DNA of 28,288 nt from a virus: IMG/VR virus record IMGVR_UViG_3300000117_000067, positions 1 to 28,288 of that record, one strand, 5' to 3'. The position numbers and the translations under genes are program-made. Shown here piece by piece: positions 6,065-13,944 of the stretch (its first letter is position 1; each line of letters opens with the position of its first letter). Below the pieces are notes generated by a model, which was given only the letters and a program-made list of their open reading frames with translations, was not told where the DNA came from and searched no databases.

Positions 6065-6204
6065 ATATGAAATTATTATGTAAAGGGTGTCTATATGTTA
6101 TGGAACACCGCAAAAGTAGAATCAGCAACAGGTGGCTTTGTACTAGATGTAGCAAGCCGTTTATACCTGAAGGATATACATCTATAAAAATAGGAGAAAA
6201 GTAA
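6061..6204 (+). CDS. Mini zinc-ribbon protein, 47 aa
   Basis: ATG 6061 overlaps the preceding TGA; GAAGGAGAAGA is the ribosome site. CKGC and CTRC pairs bracket a basic segment (HRKSRISNRW), again a Cys4 ribbon. A second ATG two codons in is an alternative start. It is the third zinc mini-protein of the cluster, which suggests duplication or a shared role. Confidence 0.5.
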   Translation: MNMKLLCKGCLYVMEHRKSRISNRWLCTRCSKPFIPEGYTSIKIGEK

Positions 6205-6205
6205 A

Positions 6206-6397
6206 ATGAAAACAACAATGAAAACAACAACAGGTGAAACGACAATAGATTGGTCAGAAGTTTGTGCAGTAACAGTCTGCCGAATTTGGTCAACTGAATT
6301 TGCGATGATGCTAGAAGAATATCATGTGCATCTTAAATCAGGTACGATTTTTGTAACAAAAGATGCAGAGATTAAATCCGTAGGGTGGTGGGCTTAG
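6206..6397 (+). CDS. Small hypothetical protein, 63 aa
   Basis: ATG 6206 lies just after the stop of the previous gene with TAGGAG upstream. The product begins with Thr/Lys-rich sequence and continues as probable beta strands (EVCAVTVCRIW, YHVHLKSGTIFVT). No known domain recognised. The stop directly abuts the next ATG. Confidence 0.55.
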   Translation: MKTTMKTTTGETTIDWSEVCAVTVCRIWSTEFAMMLEEYHVHLKSGTIFVTKDAEIKSVGWWA

Positions 6398-6643
6398 ATG
6401 AATACATTTCAAATGGAAATAGAAACTAAATTAATTAGTGATATTGATTTACCACCATTGATTGTCAAGATGGATGAAAATGATTATCCTAAGATATTAA
6501 TTAATACAGCACACAAGACTTGGTTGATGTTATATCGTAAAGAAATAGCAGGATGTGCAGAACATTTATTTAAACAATTAGATAGAGTTCTTACAGCGCA
6601 CTTACAAGAAATGCGCTCATTTGAGAAAATGGAAGATGAGTAA
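6398..6643 (+). CDS. Small hypothetical protein, 81 aa
   Basis: ATG 6398 directly follows the previous TAG; AGGGTGGTGGG upstream is a plausible ribosome site. N-terminal beta-like half (IETKLISDIDLPPLIVKM), then a helical C-terminal half rich in Leu and charge (EHLFKQLDRVLTAHLQEM). Acidic end. Function unknown. Confidence 0.55.
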   Translation: MNTFQMEIETKLISDIDLPPLIVKMDENDYPKILINTAHKTWLMLYRKEIAGCAEHLFKQLDRVLTAHLQEMRSFEKMEDE

Positions 6644-6644
6644 A

Positions 6645-7217
6645 ATGACTGATGATAGTTTTCTTCTAGAGTTAAAAGAAGGGGCGACTGAAAAAGGTAA
6701 ACTGAATATTAGATTATTGATGAACACTTACTATCTATCAATCAGAGCAGGATTAAGTGATGCTTTGTGTGTGACTTGTCATGACCCTATTGATATAAAT
6801 CAAATTTTAGGTAGTGGTCAAAAGTATAATTTGTTTTGTTCACTTACGTGTAAAAAAGAAATATATGATAGTCGAAAACCACAGTTCCCTCCGACAACAA
6901 AACATTGTGAAAATTGTGGAGTTCCTTTTACGGTGCATAGTGCAAAAATGCTAGGGGTAAGAAAATATTGTAGAGAACAATGTCAAGTTGAAGCAAAGAA
7001 CAAAAGAAAATTAATTAAGAAAATAGATGACATACAGAATTTCAATGCTCTTAAAAATAGATTAGAAAGAAACATAGCATCATTCAAAAAAGGTAAAGGT
7101 GTTGAATGTTTGGAGTGTGGGAAATTGTTTATTGGTAAGTCAAGTAAGAAGTTTTGTTCAGACCAACCTTGTGGTCAAAGATATAGAAGAAGACAAGAGA
7201 AAAACGGAGTGAGATAA
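6645..7217 (+). CDS. Triple zinc-finger protein, 190 aa
   Basis: ATG 6645 is chosen from GGAAGATGAGTAAAATG, the same start context seen at 8478 and 21379; ATG 6636 is an in-frame alternative. Three zinc modules follow in order: CVTC...FCSLTC, HCENC...YCREQC and CLEC...FCSDQPC. The repeated (F/Y)C-x2/3-C second half resembles MYM/treble-clef-like fingers. Basic linkers (KNKRKLIKK, RYRRRQEK) suggest nucleic-acid binding. No HNH catalytic pattern was seen. Specific role unknown. Confidence 0.65.
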   Translation: MTDDSFLLELKEGATEKGKLNIRLLMNTYYLSIRAGLSDALCVTCHDPIDINQILGSGQKYNLFCSLTCKKEIYDSRKPQFPPTTKHCENCGVPFTVHSAKMLGVRKYCREQCQVEAKNKRKLIKKIDDIQNFNALKNRLERNIASFKKGKGVECLECGKLFIGKSSKKFCSDQPCGQRYRRRQEKNGVR

Positions 7218-7218
7218 A

Positions 7219-8394
7219 ATGATAGAAGGAGAATACAAATATAAAAGAGAATTAGGTGAAGGAAAGTGGGACAAGATTCTGAAAAGAAAATTGGTAGAAC
7301 TATCCGTTGCTGATAATTATGAGGAAGCAAAGCATGAATGGATAGCAACAGGTGAATGTTGGTGGAGTGGATTAAGTGAGATGCCTGAATGGGTTACAAC
7401 TCACCCACGCAAATGTTTATGTTCACACAATATTGTATATCATTTTGAGATATTAAATACTGAAAATGGCATACGAGAGTGTGTAGGTTCAGACCATATT
7501 AATTCATACTTAATCTTGAGAGCAATTGCAGAAGATACAGGATTAGATATTGACTCAATATCAGAAGATATGATTGAGAAATGGATTAATGTTAGAGTCG
7601 AATCTATGAAGAAAACTGCGTGGTGGCATACTAATGGTGATGCATTTACAACAATGTTTGACCATGTTAAAGATTTAGATATGAGAGTGAATGTTCGTAA
7701 AGTAGGTAAATACTATAATCATGAATATAAACAGTATTTTGATAATACTAAGATTCGTAAATCTAGTAAGGGTACTTATGGCGCACCAACATATAAGATG
7801 GCTAGTATCGTTTGGAGATGGAATAGTCCTGAAAATCCAAAGAGACAGATTTTAACAAGAGGTTATCCAACTGAGAAGTTGATGAATGATTTAACATTGT
7901 TTTATGCTATGTTTGAAATGCATCAGACATTAACAGAGAATGAGGATAAGAAACTTGCTGAAAGACTTCTTGAGGTTCAAAAAGAGAAGGATGACTTAAT
8001 ATCAAGAAGACAAAGATATATGGAAATAGAGAGAAATAAAATGATTGCTTCTAATATTCAAGAGAATCAATATGATTCATTATTTGAGGTCAAATGTAAA
8101 TATTATGGTATCAGAATATTTTCAGAATTAGATGGTATTAATGATTGGGAACGTAAGTTCTTAAGTAGTATTAAGGATTGGATGATGTCGGGCAAAGAAC
8201 CTACTGAGGCACAACGCCAATCACTAGTAAAAATTCTAAACAGAGACAATGGAGATGTTCAAATGGCAACAGAAAAACAATGTAGTTATTTGAGGAACTT
8301 AGGCTATGAAGGAGACTTTGCAAGCCTAAGTAAACACGATGCATCAGCAGCCATTTCAACTCTGTTAGAAGAAAGGAGGAAAGGATATGAGTAA
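7219..8394 (+). CDS. Large hypothetical protein with Cys/His N-terminal domain, 391 aa
   Basis: ATG 7219 lies just after the previous stop. The N-terminal domain has a Cys/His group at 66-93 (KCLCSH, then ECVGSDHI), a pattern like phage C-x-C...VGS-C treble-clef proteins. The middle is mixed alpha/beta with many aromatics (KTAWWHTNGDAFTTMFDHV). Residues 240-290 are a charged probable coiled coil. The C-terminus has a two-helix element (EAQRQSLVKIL, then ATEKQCSYLRNLGYEGDF, ending LSKHDASAAISTLL) of the kind seen at the ends of phage DNA-metabolism proteins. A binding role is likely; no enzyme motif identified. Confidence 0.6.
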   Translation: MIEGEYKYKRELGEGKWDKILKRKLVELSVADNYEEAKHEWIATGECWWSGLSEMPEWVTTHPRKCLCSHNIVYHFEILNTENGIRECVGSDHINSYLILRAIAEDTGLDIDSISEDMIEKWINVRVESMKKTAWWHTNGDAFTTMFDHVKDLDMRVNVRKVGKYYNHEYKQYFDNTKIRKSSKGTYGAPTYKMASIVWRWNSPENPKRQILTRGYPTEKLMNDLTLFYAMFEMHQTLTENEDKKLAERLLEVQKEKDDLISRRQRYMEIERNKMIASNIQENQYDSLFEVKCKYYGIRIFSELDGINDWERKFLSSIKDWMMSGKEPTEAQRQSLVKILNRDNGDVQMATEKQCSYLRNLGYEGDFASLSKHDASAAISTLLEERRKGYE

Positions 8395-8476
8395 GATAGG
8401 AGCATTGGCGAGATTTGCAGTAGGCGTAGTAGTGGTATCAACATTATGGCCTATTGGATTATTCGGAGATGAGTAA
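8387..8476 (+). CDS. Membrane micropeptide, 29 aa
   Basis: ATG 8387 overlaps the end of the 391 aa gene and has GGAGGAAAGG upstream, a strong ribosome site. The product has one hydrophobic stretch (LARFAVGVVVVSTLWPIGLF) long enough to cross a membrane. Its last codons (GDE) encode the Shine-Dalgarno of the next gene. Confidence 0.45.
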   Translation: MSKIGALARFAVGVVVVSTLWPIGLFGDE

Positions 8477-8477
8477 A

Positions 8478-8687
8478 ATGAGTAAAAAGAAAAGTGTAAA
8501 AACAGAAGAAGCAGAACCAGCGAACGCAGAACCAACTATTGAGGATTATATTGCCGAGATAAATAAGGCACAAAATATAATCAATCAACTAGTTGCAGAT
8601 TTGAACAACCATAAGGCATTATGTGTTCAATATGAAAATACAATAAACGCTTTAACAGGCCGTTTATTAGAGGGAAGGTCGCAATAA
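8478..8687 (+). CDS. Small coiled-coil protein, 69 aa
   Basis: ATG 8478 is preferred, with GGAG 9-10 bases upstream; ATG 8469 is possible. Basic Lys-rich start, an Ala/Glu/Pro linker, then a helical heptad-like segment (YIAEINKAQNIINQLVADLNNH) indicating an oligomerising coiled coil. Function unknown. Confidence 0.55.
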   Translation: MSKKKSVKTEEAEPANAEPTIEDYIAEINKAQNIINQLVADLNNHKALCVQYENTINALTGRLLEGRSQ

Positions 8688-8733
8688 TTATAGACCTATA
8701 AAAATGTAGAGAAAATACAAGGAAAGTGAAAAT

Positions 8734-8943
8734 ATGAAATTAACAATAGCAAATGAAACCGGACATACGGTAATGGAAAATATGACAGTAGATGATATGC
8801 TTGACCAAATACAAGACCATCCAACACATTGGATATATCTTGATGGGATTCAAGTACCTAAAGAAACGATTACAGCAACAGACTGGGACTCAGTAGCAGA
8901 TGTACTGCTAATGCCCGGAATGCAGGGTGGAGGCAACCAATAA
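8734..8943 (+). CDS. Ubiquitin-like beta-grasp protein with GGG tail
   Basis: 69 aa starting at ATG 8734 after AAGGAAAGTGAAA. The secondary-structure order fits a MoaD/ThiS/ubiquitin-like beta-grasp: beta hairpin (KLTIANET, HTVMENMTV), helix (DDMLDQIQDH), strand ending in DGIQV (like the N/D-G-E-x-V of MoaD/ThiS), and last strand ADVLLMPGMQGGGNQ. In this superfamily the C-terminal Gly-Gly is activated by an E1. Here GNQ or NQ follows the Gly pair, so trimming by a JAMM protease would be needed. An E1 (13945) and a JAMM protein (15412) lie downstream in the same direction. The fold is inferred from a short sequence. Confidence 0.55.
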   Translation: MKLTIANETGHTVMENMTVDDMLDQIQDHPTHWIYLDGIQVPKETITATDWDSVADVLLMPGMQGGGNQ

Positions 8944-8974
8944 ATACCATTTAGGTATTTATGTCTCTACAATT

Positions 8975-9020
8975 GAGGTGGCAGCATTCCCTCACAATTT
9001 GCTGCCCCTCATACCTTTTT
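8975..9020 (+). terminator. GC-rich hairpin with T-run between the Ubl gene and the next gene
   Basis: GAGG (8975-8978), one bulged T, then GGCAGCA (8980-8986) pair with TGCTGCC (9000-9006) and CCTC (9007-9010) around a 13-base loop. TTTTT follows at 9016-9020. It is unusually GC-rich for this genome and lies in the only sizeable gap of the operon before 27194. It may attenuate transcription or protect an mRNA end. Confidence 0.55.
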
Positions 9021-9034
9021 AGGAGAGGAATCCT

Positions 9035-9415
9035 ATGTTATGCGATTATGCGAATATATTACCGACTGGAATATTACCAGTCTTTTTGAAATCACAAGGT
9101 TGGCTTTACCGTGATAGTAAAAAATATGAAGATTATACTTTAATGAAGCCCGACTTTTACCCTGTTGGATATGTTCTAGCAGTGAGTATGAAAGCAGTTA
9201 TTATTTGTGATGGGGAAACCTTGATTGAATATAACAATAAACAATATAAAGATGTAGATGATTTAGTTTCAGAATATGGAATTGATGTAATTTCTACCTT
9301 CCCATCTTGGAACTTTTTGGTCGAGAGAGAATGGGTCGTAAAGAAGAATGGTGAATATGTTCATTCATTCTCTTCATTTGACCAAATAGTAGAAAGAAAA
9401 AAATTAAGGTGTTAA
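9035..9415 (+). CDS. Hypothetical protein, 126 aa
   Basis: ATG 9035 has GGAGAGGAA upstream. Alpha/beta protein with hydrophobic strands (GYVLAVSMKAVIICDG) and an aromatic-rich C-terminal half (FPSWNFLVEREWVV). No signal peptide or catalytic motif recognised. It lies between the ubiquitin-like gene and the reductase, whose Shine-Dalgarno overlaps its end. Confidence 0.6.
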   Translation: MLCDYANILPTGILPVFLKSQGWLYRDSKKYEDYTLMKPDFYPVGYVLAVSMKAVIICDGETLIEYNNKQYKDVDDLVSEYGIDVISTFPSWNFLVEREWVVKKNGEYVHSFSSFDQIVERKKLRC

Positions 9416-9417
9416 AG

Positions 9418-11301
9418 ATGAAAGAAATGGAACTACAAAATAAAGTGCTATCAGAGTTTAATGTATTTACGAAGTATGCTAAATATAAAGCAGATGAAAA
9501 CAGAAGAGAAACTTGGGATGAAATTTGTGAAAGAAATAAACAAATGCATCTAAAAAAATATGTTAATAGAGGTAATCCTCAATTGATTGAAGAAATAGTA
9601 AATGTATATGAGAACTTTGTTAAGCCTAGAAAGGTAGTTCCATCAATGAGGTCTTTTCAGTTTGCAGGTAAACCCGTTGAACTCTCACCTAATAGATTAT
9701 ACAATTGTGCGTATATGCCAATAGATTCTTTAGAGTGTTTTTCTGAGTCTATGTTTTTGTTATTAGGTGGAACAGGCGTAGGGTATTCCGTACAACGTCA
9801 TCATGTAGAACAACTACCAACTATCAGAAAACCCAATCCTAATAAGTTTAGAAGAATATTAATTAATGATTCTATTGAAGGTTGGGCTGATGCAATTAAA
9901 GTTCTTTTTGAATCATACTTTGGTATGAGAACATCTTCTCCTAATTTTGATTATGATGATATTAGACCTAAAGGTGCGCCACTAAAAACTAGTGGTGGAA
10001 AAGCACCCGGTCCAGCACCACTAAAAATAGCATTAGTTAAAATTGAAACAATGTTATTACAAAAAGAAGAAGGTACACAACTAACTCCTTTAGAGTGTCA
10101 TGATATATTATGTCATATTGCTCATGCAGTTTTATCGGGTGGTATTAGACGAGCAGCATTAATATCTTTATTTAGTGCTGATGATAATGAAATGATTAAT
10201 TGTAAAGCAGGTAAGTGGTATGAACAGAATCCACAAAGAGGTAGAGCAAATAACTCAGCATTCTTACTTAGACATAGAATAGAAAAAGGATTCTTTGAGG
10301 ATTTATGGGAAAGAATTAGATTATCTAACTCAGGAGAACCGGGAATATATTTCTCCCATGATAAAGATTGGGGAACAAATCCTTGCTGTGAGATTGCTTT
10401 ACGCCCTTATCAGTTCTGTAACTTGTCAGAGTGTAATGTTTCTGATGTTTTATCTCAAGAAGATTTAGAAGAGAGAGTAAAAGCAGCCGCTTTCTTAGGA
10501 ACTTTACAAGCAGGTTATACAGATTTCCACTATTTACGGGAAGTTTGGCAGAAAACTACTGAAAAAGATGCACTTTTAGGTGTATCCATGACGGGAATAG
10601 GTAGTAATAAAGTAACTTTATTAGATATTGAACAAGCAGCAATCGTTGCAAAGAATGAAAATGAAAGAGTTGCTGAATTACTTGGGATAAATAAAGCAGC
10701 AAGAGTTACTTGTGTTAAACCATCAGGAACGGCTAGTTGTGTATTAGGTACTTCATCAGGTATCCATCCTTGGTATGCTCCATTCTATAATAGAAGAGTT
10801 AGAGTAAACAAAGTAGAACCTGTATATCAATATCTATTAGATAGAGTACCTGATTTAATAGAAGATGATTACTTCAGTGCTACTGAAGCAGTATTCTCTA
10901 TACCACAAAAAGCACCTAAAGGTGATGTAATAACTAGACATGAGTCTGCAATTAATATGTTAGAACGTGTAAAGCGTTTTTCTGTTGGTTGGGTTCAACG
11001 TGGTCATAGGGATGGATTGAATACTCATAATGTATCTGCAACTGTTCAAATTCGTGAAGATGAATGGGAAGATGTAGGTGCATGGATGTGGTTAAATAGA
11101 CATTATTACAATGGTCTAGCAGTTTTACCATATGATAATGGTTCTTATAAACAAGCACCATTTGAAGAAATAACAGAAGAAGAATATAATAGTATGAGGT
11201 CTAAACTATATGATTTAGACTTTACACAAGTAATAGAATTAGATGACAATACCGATTTACAAGGAGAAATTGCTTGTGCAGGTGGAGTTTGTGAAATATG
11301 A
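9418..11301 (+). CDS. nrdJ: Adenosylcobalamin-dependent (class II, monomeric) ribonucleoside-triphosphate reductase
   Basis: ATG 9418 follows TTAAGGTG; the GTG three codons earlier is less likely. Length 627 aa. Catalytic landmarks of the Lactobacillus-type monomeric RTPR are present: C97 (LYNCAY) and C334 (QFCNLSE) as the redox pair, radical Cys in NPCCEIAL (N321, C323, E325), the KPSGTASC loop (434-441), and the terminal C620-x4-C625 pair that regenerates the active site. It reduces nucleoside triphosphates to deoxynucleotides using vitamin B12 coenzyme and needs no second subunit. No ATP-cone is visible. It would supply dNTPs for viral replication. It overlaps the next gene in an ATGA junction. 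Confidence 0.92.
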   Translation: MKEMELQNKVLSEFNVFTKYAKYKADENRRETWDEICERNKQMHLKKYVNRGNPQLIEEIVNVYENFVKPRKVVPSMRSFQFAGKPVELSPNRLYNCAYMPIDSLECFSESMFLLLGGTGVGYSVQRHHVEQLPTIRKPNPNKFRRILINDSIEGWADAIKVLFESYFGMRTSSPNFDYDDIRPKGAPLKTSGGKAPGPAPLKIALVKIETMLLQKEEGTQLTPLECHDILCHIAHAVLSGGIRRAALISLFSADDNEMINCKAGKWYEQNPQRGRANNSAFLLRHRIEKGFFEDLWERIRLSNSGEPGIYFSHDKDWGTNPCCEIALRPYQFCNLSECNVSDVLSQEDLEERVKAAAFLGTLQAGYTDFHYLREVWQKTTEKDALLGVSMTGIGSNKVTLLDIEQAAIVAKNENERVAELLGINKAARVTCVKPSGTASCVLGTSSGIHPWYAPFYNRRVRVNKVEPVYQYLLDRVPDLIEDDYFSATEAVFSIPQKAPKGDVITRHESAINMLERVKRFSVGWVQRGHRDGLNTHNVSATVQIREDEWEDVGAWMWLNRHYYNGLAVLPYDNGSYKQAPFEEITEEEYNSMRSKLYDLDFTQVIELDDNTDLQGEIACAGGVCEI

Positions 11302-11585
11302 GATATAGGTCAAAACTGAATAGAGAAGAGTTTCTAGAAATAGAACAAGAAATATATGATATGTTTTCTAATGATACAGTTAAAAACAATGTGCATAAGA
11401 GATTCAATCAGTTGAGGGATGGTAATATGACTCCCCTAACATTTATGCATAACTTATTGCGTACAATGAATACTATCAACAATATAACGAGGAGTGAAGC
11501 CCTCACAAAAATAGTGGAAACGCACGAATATAAAAAATATAAAGAGAGGAATATAAATGAAGATAATTTACGAGAACATACCTAA
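11298..11585 (+). CDS. Small basic helical protein, 95 aa
   Basis: ATG-TGA coupled to the reductase. Charged and helical throughout (REEFLEIEQEIYDMF, VHKRFNQLRDG, FMHNLLRTMNTI), with a Lys/Arg-rich C-terminal region. No family recognised. It overlaps the next gene by 29 bases. Confidence 0.6.
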   Translation: MRYRSKLNREEFLEIEQEIYDMFSNDTVKNNVHKRFNQLRDGNMTPLTFMHNLLRTMNTINNITRSEALTKIVETHEYKKYKERNINEDNLREHT

Positions 11586-11814
11586 GAGCAAAATAATAAA
11601 AGCATATAGAAATAAACTGAAAGAATCAGGACTTTATACCAAACGGTATAATACTTCTGATTGTGAACCTGCTTTGGTACGGCCTAATGTTATGGGTTTT
11701 ACAATGAGTTGGGTTGACTTTCGTAGATTACCTAGACAAATGGTTGCAATGCATTGTTTTATGCAAGGTCTAACTATTGATGGGGTTCAGACTATTATGG
11801 AGGAAGAAGAGTGA
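11557..11814 (+). CDS. Small hypothetical protein, 85 aa
   Basis: ATG 11557 has GAGAGGAATATAA upstream. Basic N-terminal helix (KSKIIKAYRNKLKES), then a conserved-looking core (CEPALVRPNVMGFTMSWVDFRRL) and an acidic MEEEE end that doubles as the ribosome site of the next gene. Could be a small DNA-binding protein; no family assigned. Confidence 0.55.
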   Translation: MKIIYENIPKSKIIKAYRNKLKESGLYTKRYNTSDCEPALVRPNVMGFTMSWVDFRRLPRQMVAMHCFMQGLTIDGVQTIMEEEE

Positions 11815-13034
11815 AAGTTAAGTTATATGTTCCGAGAGCAGATGATAGTCAGATATTTGATACAACAAGTTTTCTATATCGCACTACTGATTTGAAACGT
11901 AATTATCGTAGTAAACTAAATAGATTTGGTGAATATAAAGTAGTAAGTAATCTTGACTTAGATAAAAAAAATAGTTTAGACCCTATTTATGCAGGAATTA
12001 GTAAAGCACTAAATAAATTTCTATTTATGTCAACCAATGATAATGTTACAACTATTATTACCTTTAGGTATAGGGATGGGGACTCAACTATTGTTTTTCA
12101 AAAGAATAAACCTCACTTTTTCTTAAATGGTGAGAAAGATAGTAAAGGTATTATTATAGATAATTTAAGTAAGATTTTTTATCGTTCTTGTTTTGAGAAG
12201 AGTAGTACTAAGATGGATAGATATATTCGTAGGTTGTTATTATTTCCACCGAATGTAATGTATTCAGTAGAAAATAGAACACCTTATTCATTTTATAGTA
12301 ATGATGGGTCAATGACGAAACAGAATGTTAGGATTAAAACAAAGATAATTTCTGATAAAGAATGTGCATTAGAAATTTCTGATGGTGTTTGGGCTAGTAT
12401 TACAATAAAAGATTTAAATTCATTTATTAATTACCATAGGCATGGTCATAAACGCTCTGAAAAATGGGGAGTTTCACCGGAAAACCTATGGAAAAAATTG
12501 TTAAGTTATGAGCCTAGTAAGTCTCAAGTAAAATTGATGTATGCCTTTCTAGCGCAAAATAGAACTCAATCATTAGTTGAAAAGAGAGCCGAAGAACTAT
12601 TAAAAGAACTAGAAACTAAGTTCCCTAGTAAAATTAAAGTCTTTAGGTTGGGTAAAATACATAAGCAAACTATTATGTTAGTTAGAGGTCAGAGATGTGA
12701 TTGGGTATTAAAAGAAAACCCTTCTTCTTCTGATACTCAAAAAGTTAATACTCATAGATTTGTAGAAAATAATGATGGTGAAGCAAGTTCCAAAGGGGCT
12801 TTAATACATCCTCATAATTCTACTGTACTAGGTACTTTATCAGGAGTATGTATAGATAATATTCATAAAAATTCTAGTCTAGGCGACCAATTTGCTGCAA
12901 GAGCAATGTTTCTTATGAATGATGTTATGTCAAGTTCACAAATCAATACAATGAGACTACCCGAAAAGGAACATAGGATACCTGATGTATATTGGGATAA
13001 CTTAGATTTAATTAGTAAGAGGGGAAAACTGTGA
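11811..13034 (+). CDS. 407 aa protein with possible E2-like (UBC-fold) C-terminal domain
   Basis: A GTG start at 11811 overlaps the preceding TGA, with GGAGGAAGAA upstream. Residues 1-210 are an uncharacterised alpha/beta domain. Residues 260-390 are the interesting part: probable strands (KIKVFRLG, TIMLVRGQ, CDWVLKENP), then IHPHNS (H333-P334-H335), SGVCID (C347) and a long helix (GDQFAARAMFLMND). This order matches E2 ubiquitin-conjugating enzymes and phage E2-like domains, which have HPN/HPH before the catalytic G-x-CL. The E1-like gene is 0.9 kb downstream. The assignment rests on motif order only; it could be an unrelated domain. Confidence 0.45.
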   Translation: MKVKLYVPRADDSQIFDTTSFLYRTTDLKRNYRSKLNRFGEYKVVSNLDLDKKNSLDPIYAGISKALNKFLFMSTNDNVTTIITFRYRDGDSTIVFQKNKPHFFLNGEKDSKGIIIDNLSKIFYRSCFEKSSTKMDRYIRRLLLFPPNVMYSVENRTPYSFYSNDGSMTKQNVRIKTKIISDKECALEISDGVWASITIKDLNSFINYHRHGHKRSEKWGVSPENLWKKLLSYEPSKSQVKLMYAFLAQNRTQSLVEKRAEELLKELETKFPSKIKVFRLGKIHKQTIMLVRGQRCDWVLKENPSSSDTQKVNTHRFVENNDGEASSKGALIHPHNSTVLGTLSGVCIDNIHKNSSLGDQFAARAMFLMNDVMSSSQINTMRLPEKEHRIPDVYWDNLDLISKRGKL

Positions 13035-13942
13035 AATGTATAGAATGTGAATCAGAAAGAAATATGTTTGATGAAAGATTGGGTGAGCAAGTTTGTTTAG
13101 ATTGTGGACTTGTCTTGGTGAAAAATATATTTGAAGATACTATCAAAAATATAGATTATAATATATCAAATATAGATTACAAAGGCGCACCTAACAAGTC
13201 TTGGGATTTAGGTTCAACTATTCATAAAGGAGATGTGAATAAGTTTGGTGTTATGGGTAGGAAATTATTCTTTACTCAAAGACATAACAACCCATTGAAT
13301 GAATCTTATTTGAGGATGTTAAAATTATCTAATATGAATCTATCATATTATAATGTAGCACCTGTACTAAAGAGTAGAGTAAGTAAATATTATAATTTGT
13401 TAAATAAAAAACAGGCATTAAGAGCAGTGCCTATTGATAATAGAGCAGCAAGTTTAACTTATTATATATTGAAAGAAGCAGGTATTGCAGTAACAGTACA
13501 GAAGCATTCTAATGTAACTAAGATATCTAGAGGTGAAATATCAAAATATGCTAGAGTGATAGCAACTCATTTAGGCAAGCCTTGGGTCTTTTCTCAAATG
13601 AACATTGAAGGTTTGATTCAAGAAGTTGGGTCAAAATTATATTTACCTAACCCTCAATATATTGGGGATGTAAGTAAATTATCAGAACACGTTTATCAAA
13701 AACTAGATGCTCATGGTGTGCAATTTACAATAGCAACTTTGTCTGCATGTTTTTATCTAGTGTCAGTATTTAGACGGGAAAATTATACACAACAAGAGGT
13801 TGCTAAATTAGTCGGTACTACCGAAGTATCACTAAGAAAGAACATGAAAAAGATTTTACAATTATATAATGTAGATAAAAATAAATTAAATTATATGGTA
13901 TTAAATGATTTTATTAATGGAATAAAAAAAGGAGAGAAATAA
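13031..13942 (+). CDS. tfb: Transcription factor B (TFB/TFIIB homologue)
   Basis: 303 aa, typical TFB length. A GTG start overlaps the previous TGA. The N-terminal zinc ribbon has CIEC (C3, C6) and CLDC (C22, C25) with GLVL after it, the standard TFIIB ribbon ending. A linker with GAPNKSWDLGSTI (52-64) resembles the B-finger/reader. Two cyclin-like helical repeats follow (about 100-200 and 205-295), the second containing TIATLSACFYLVS and a helix-turn-helix-like QEVAKLVGTTEVSLRKNMKKI. TFB recruits RNA polymerase to TBP-bound promoters in archaea, so a viral copy could redirect host transcription. It lies between the E2-like and E1-like genes. Confidence 0.85.
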   Translation: MKCIECESERNMFDERLGEQVCLDCGLVLVKNIFEDTIKNIDYNISNIDYKGAPNKSWDLGSTIHKGDVNKFGVMGRKLFFTQRHNNPLNESYLRMLKLSNMNLSYYNVAPVLKSRVSKYYNLLNKKQALRAVPIDNRAASLTYYILKEAGIAVTVQKHSNVTKISRGEISKYARVIATHLGKPWVFSQMNIEGLIQEVGSKLYLPNPQYIGDVSKLSEHVYQKLDAHGVQFTIATLSACFYLVSVFRRENYTQQEVAKLVGTTEVSLRKNMKKILQLYNVDKNKLNYMVLNDFINGIKKGEK

Positions 13943-13944
13943 GA

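Noticed and set aside
6645-7217. HNH endonuclease
   Set aside because: The Cys pairs suggested it, but no His-Asn-His catalytic order is present between them.
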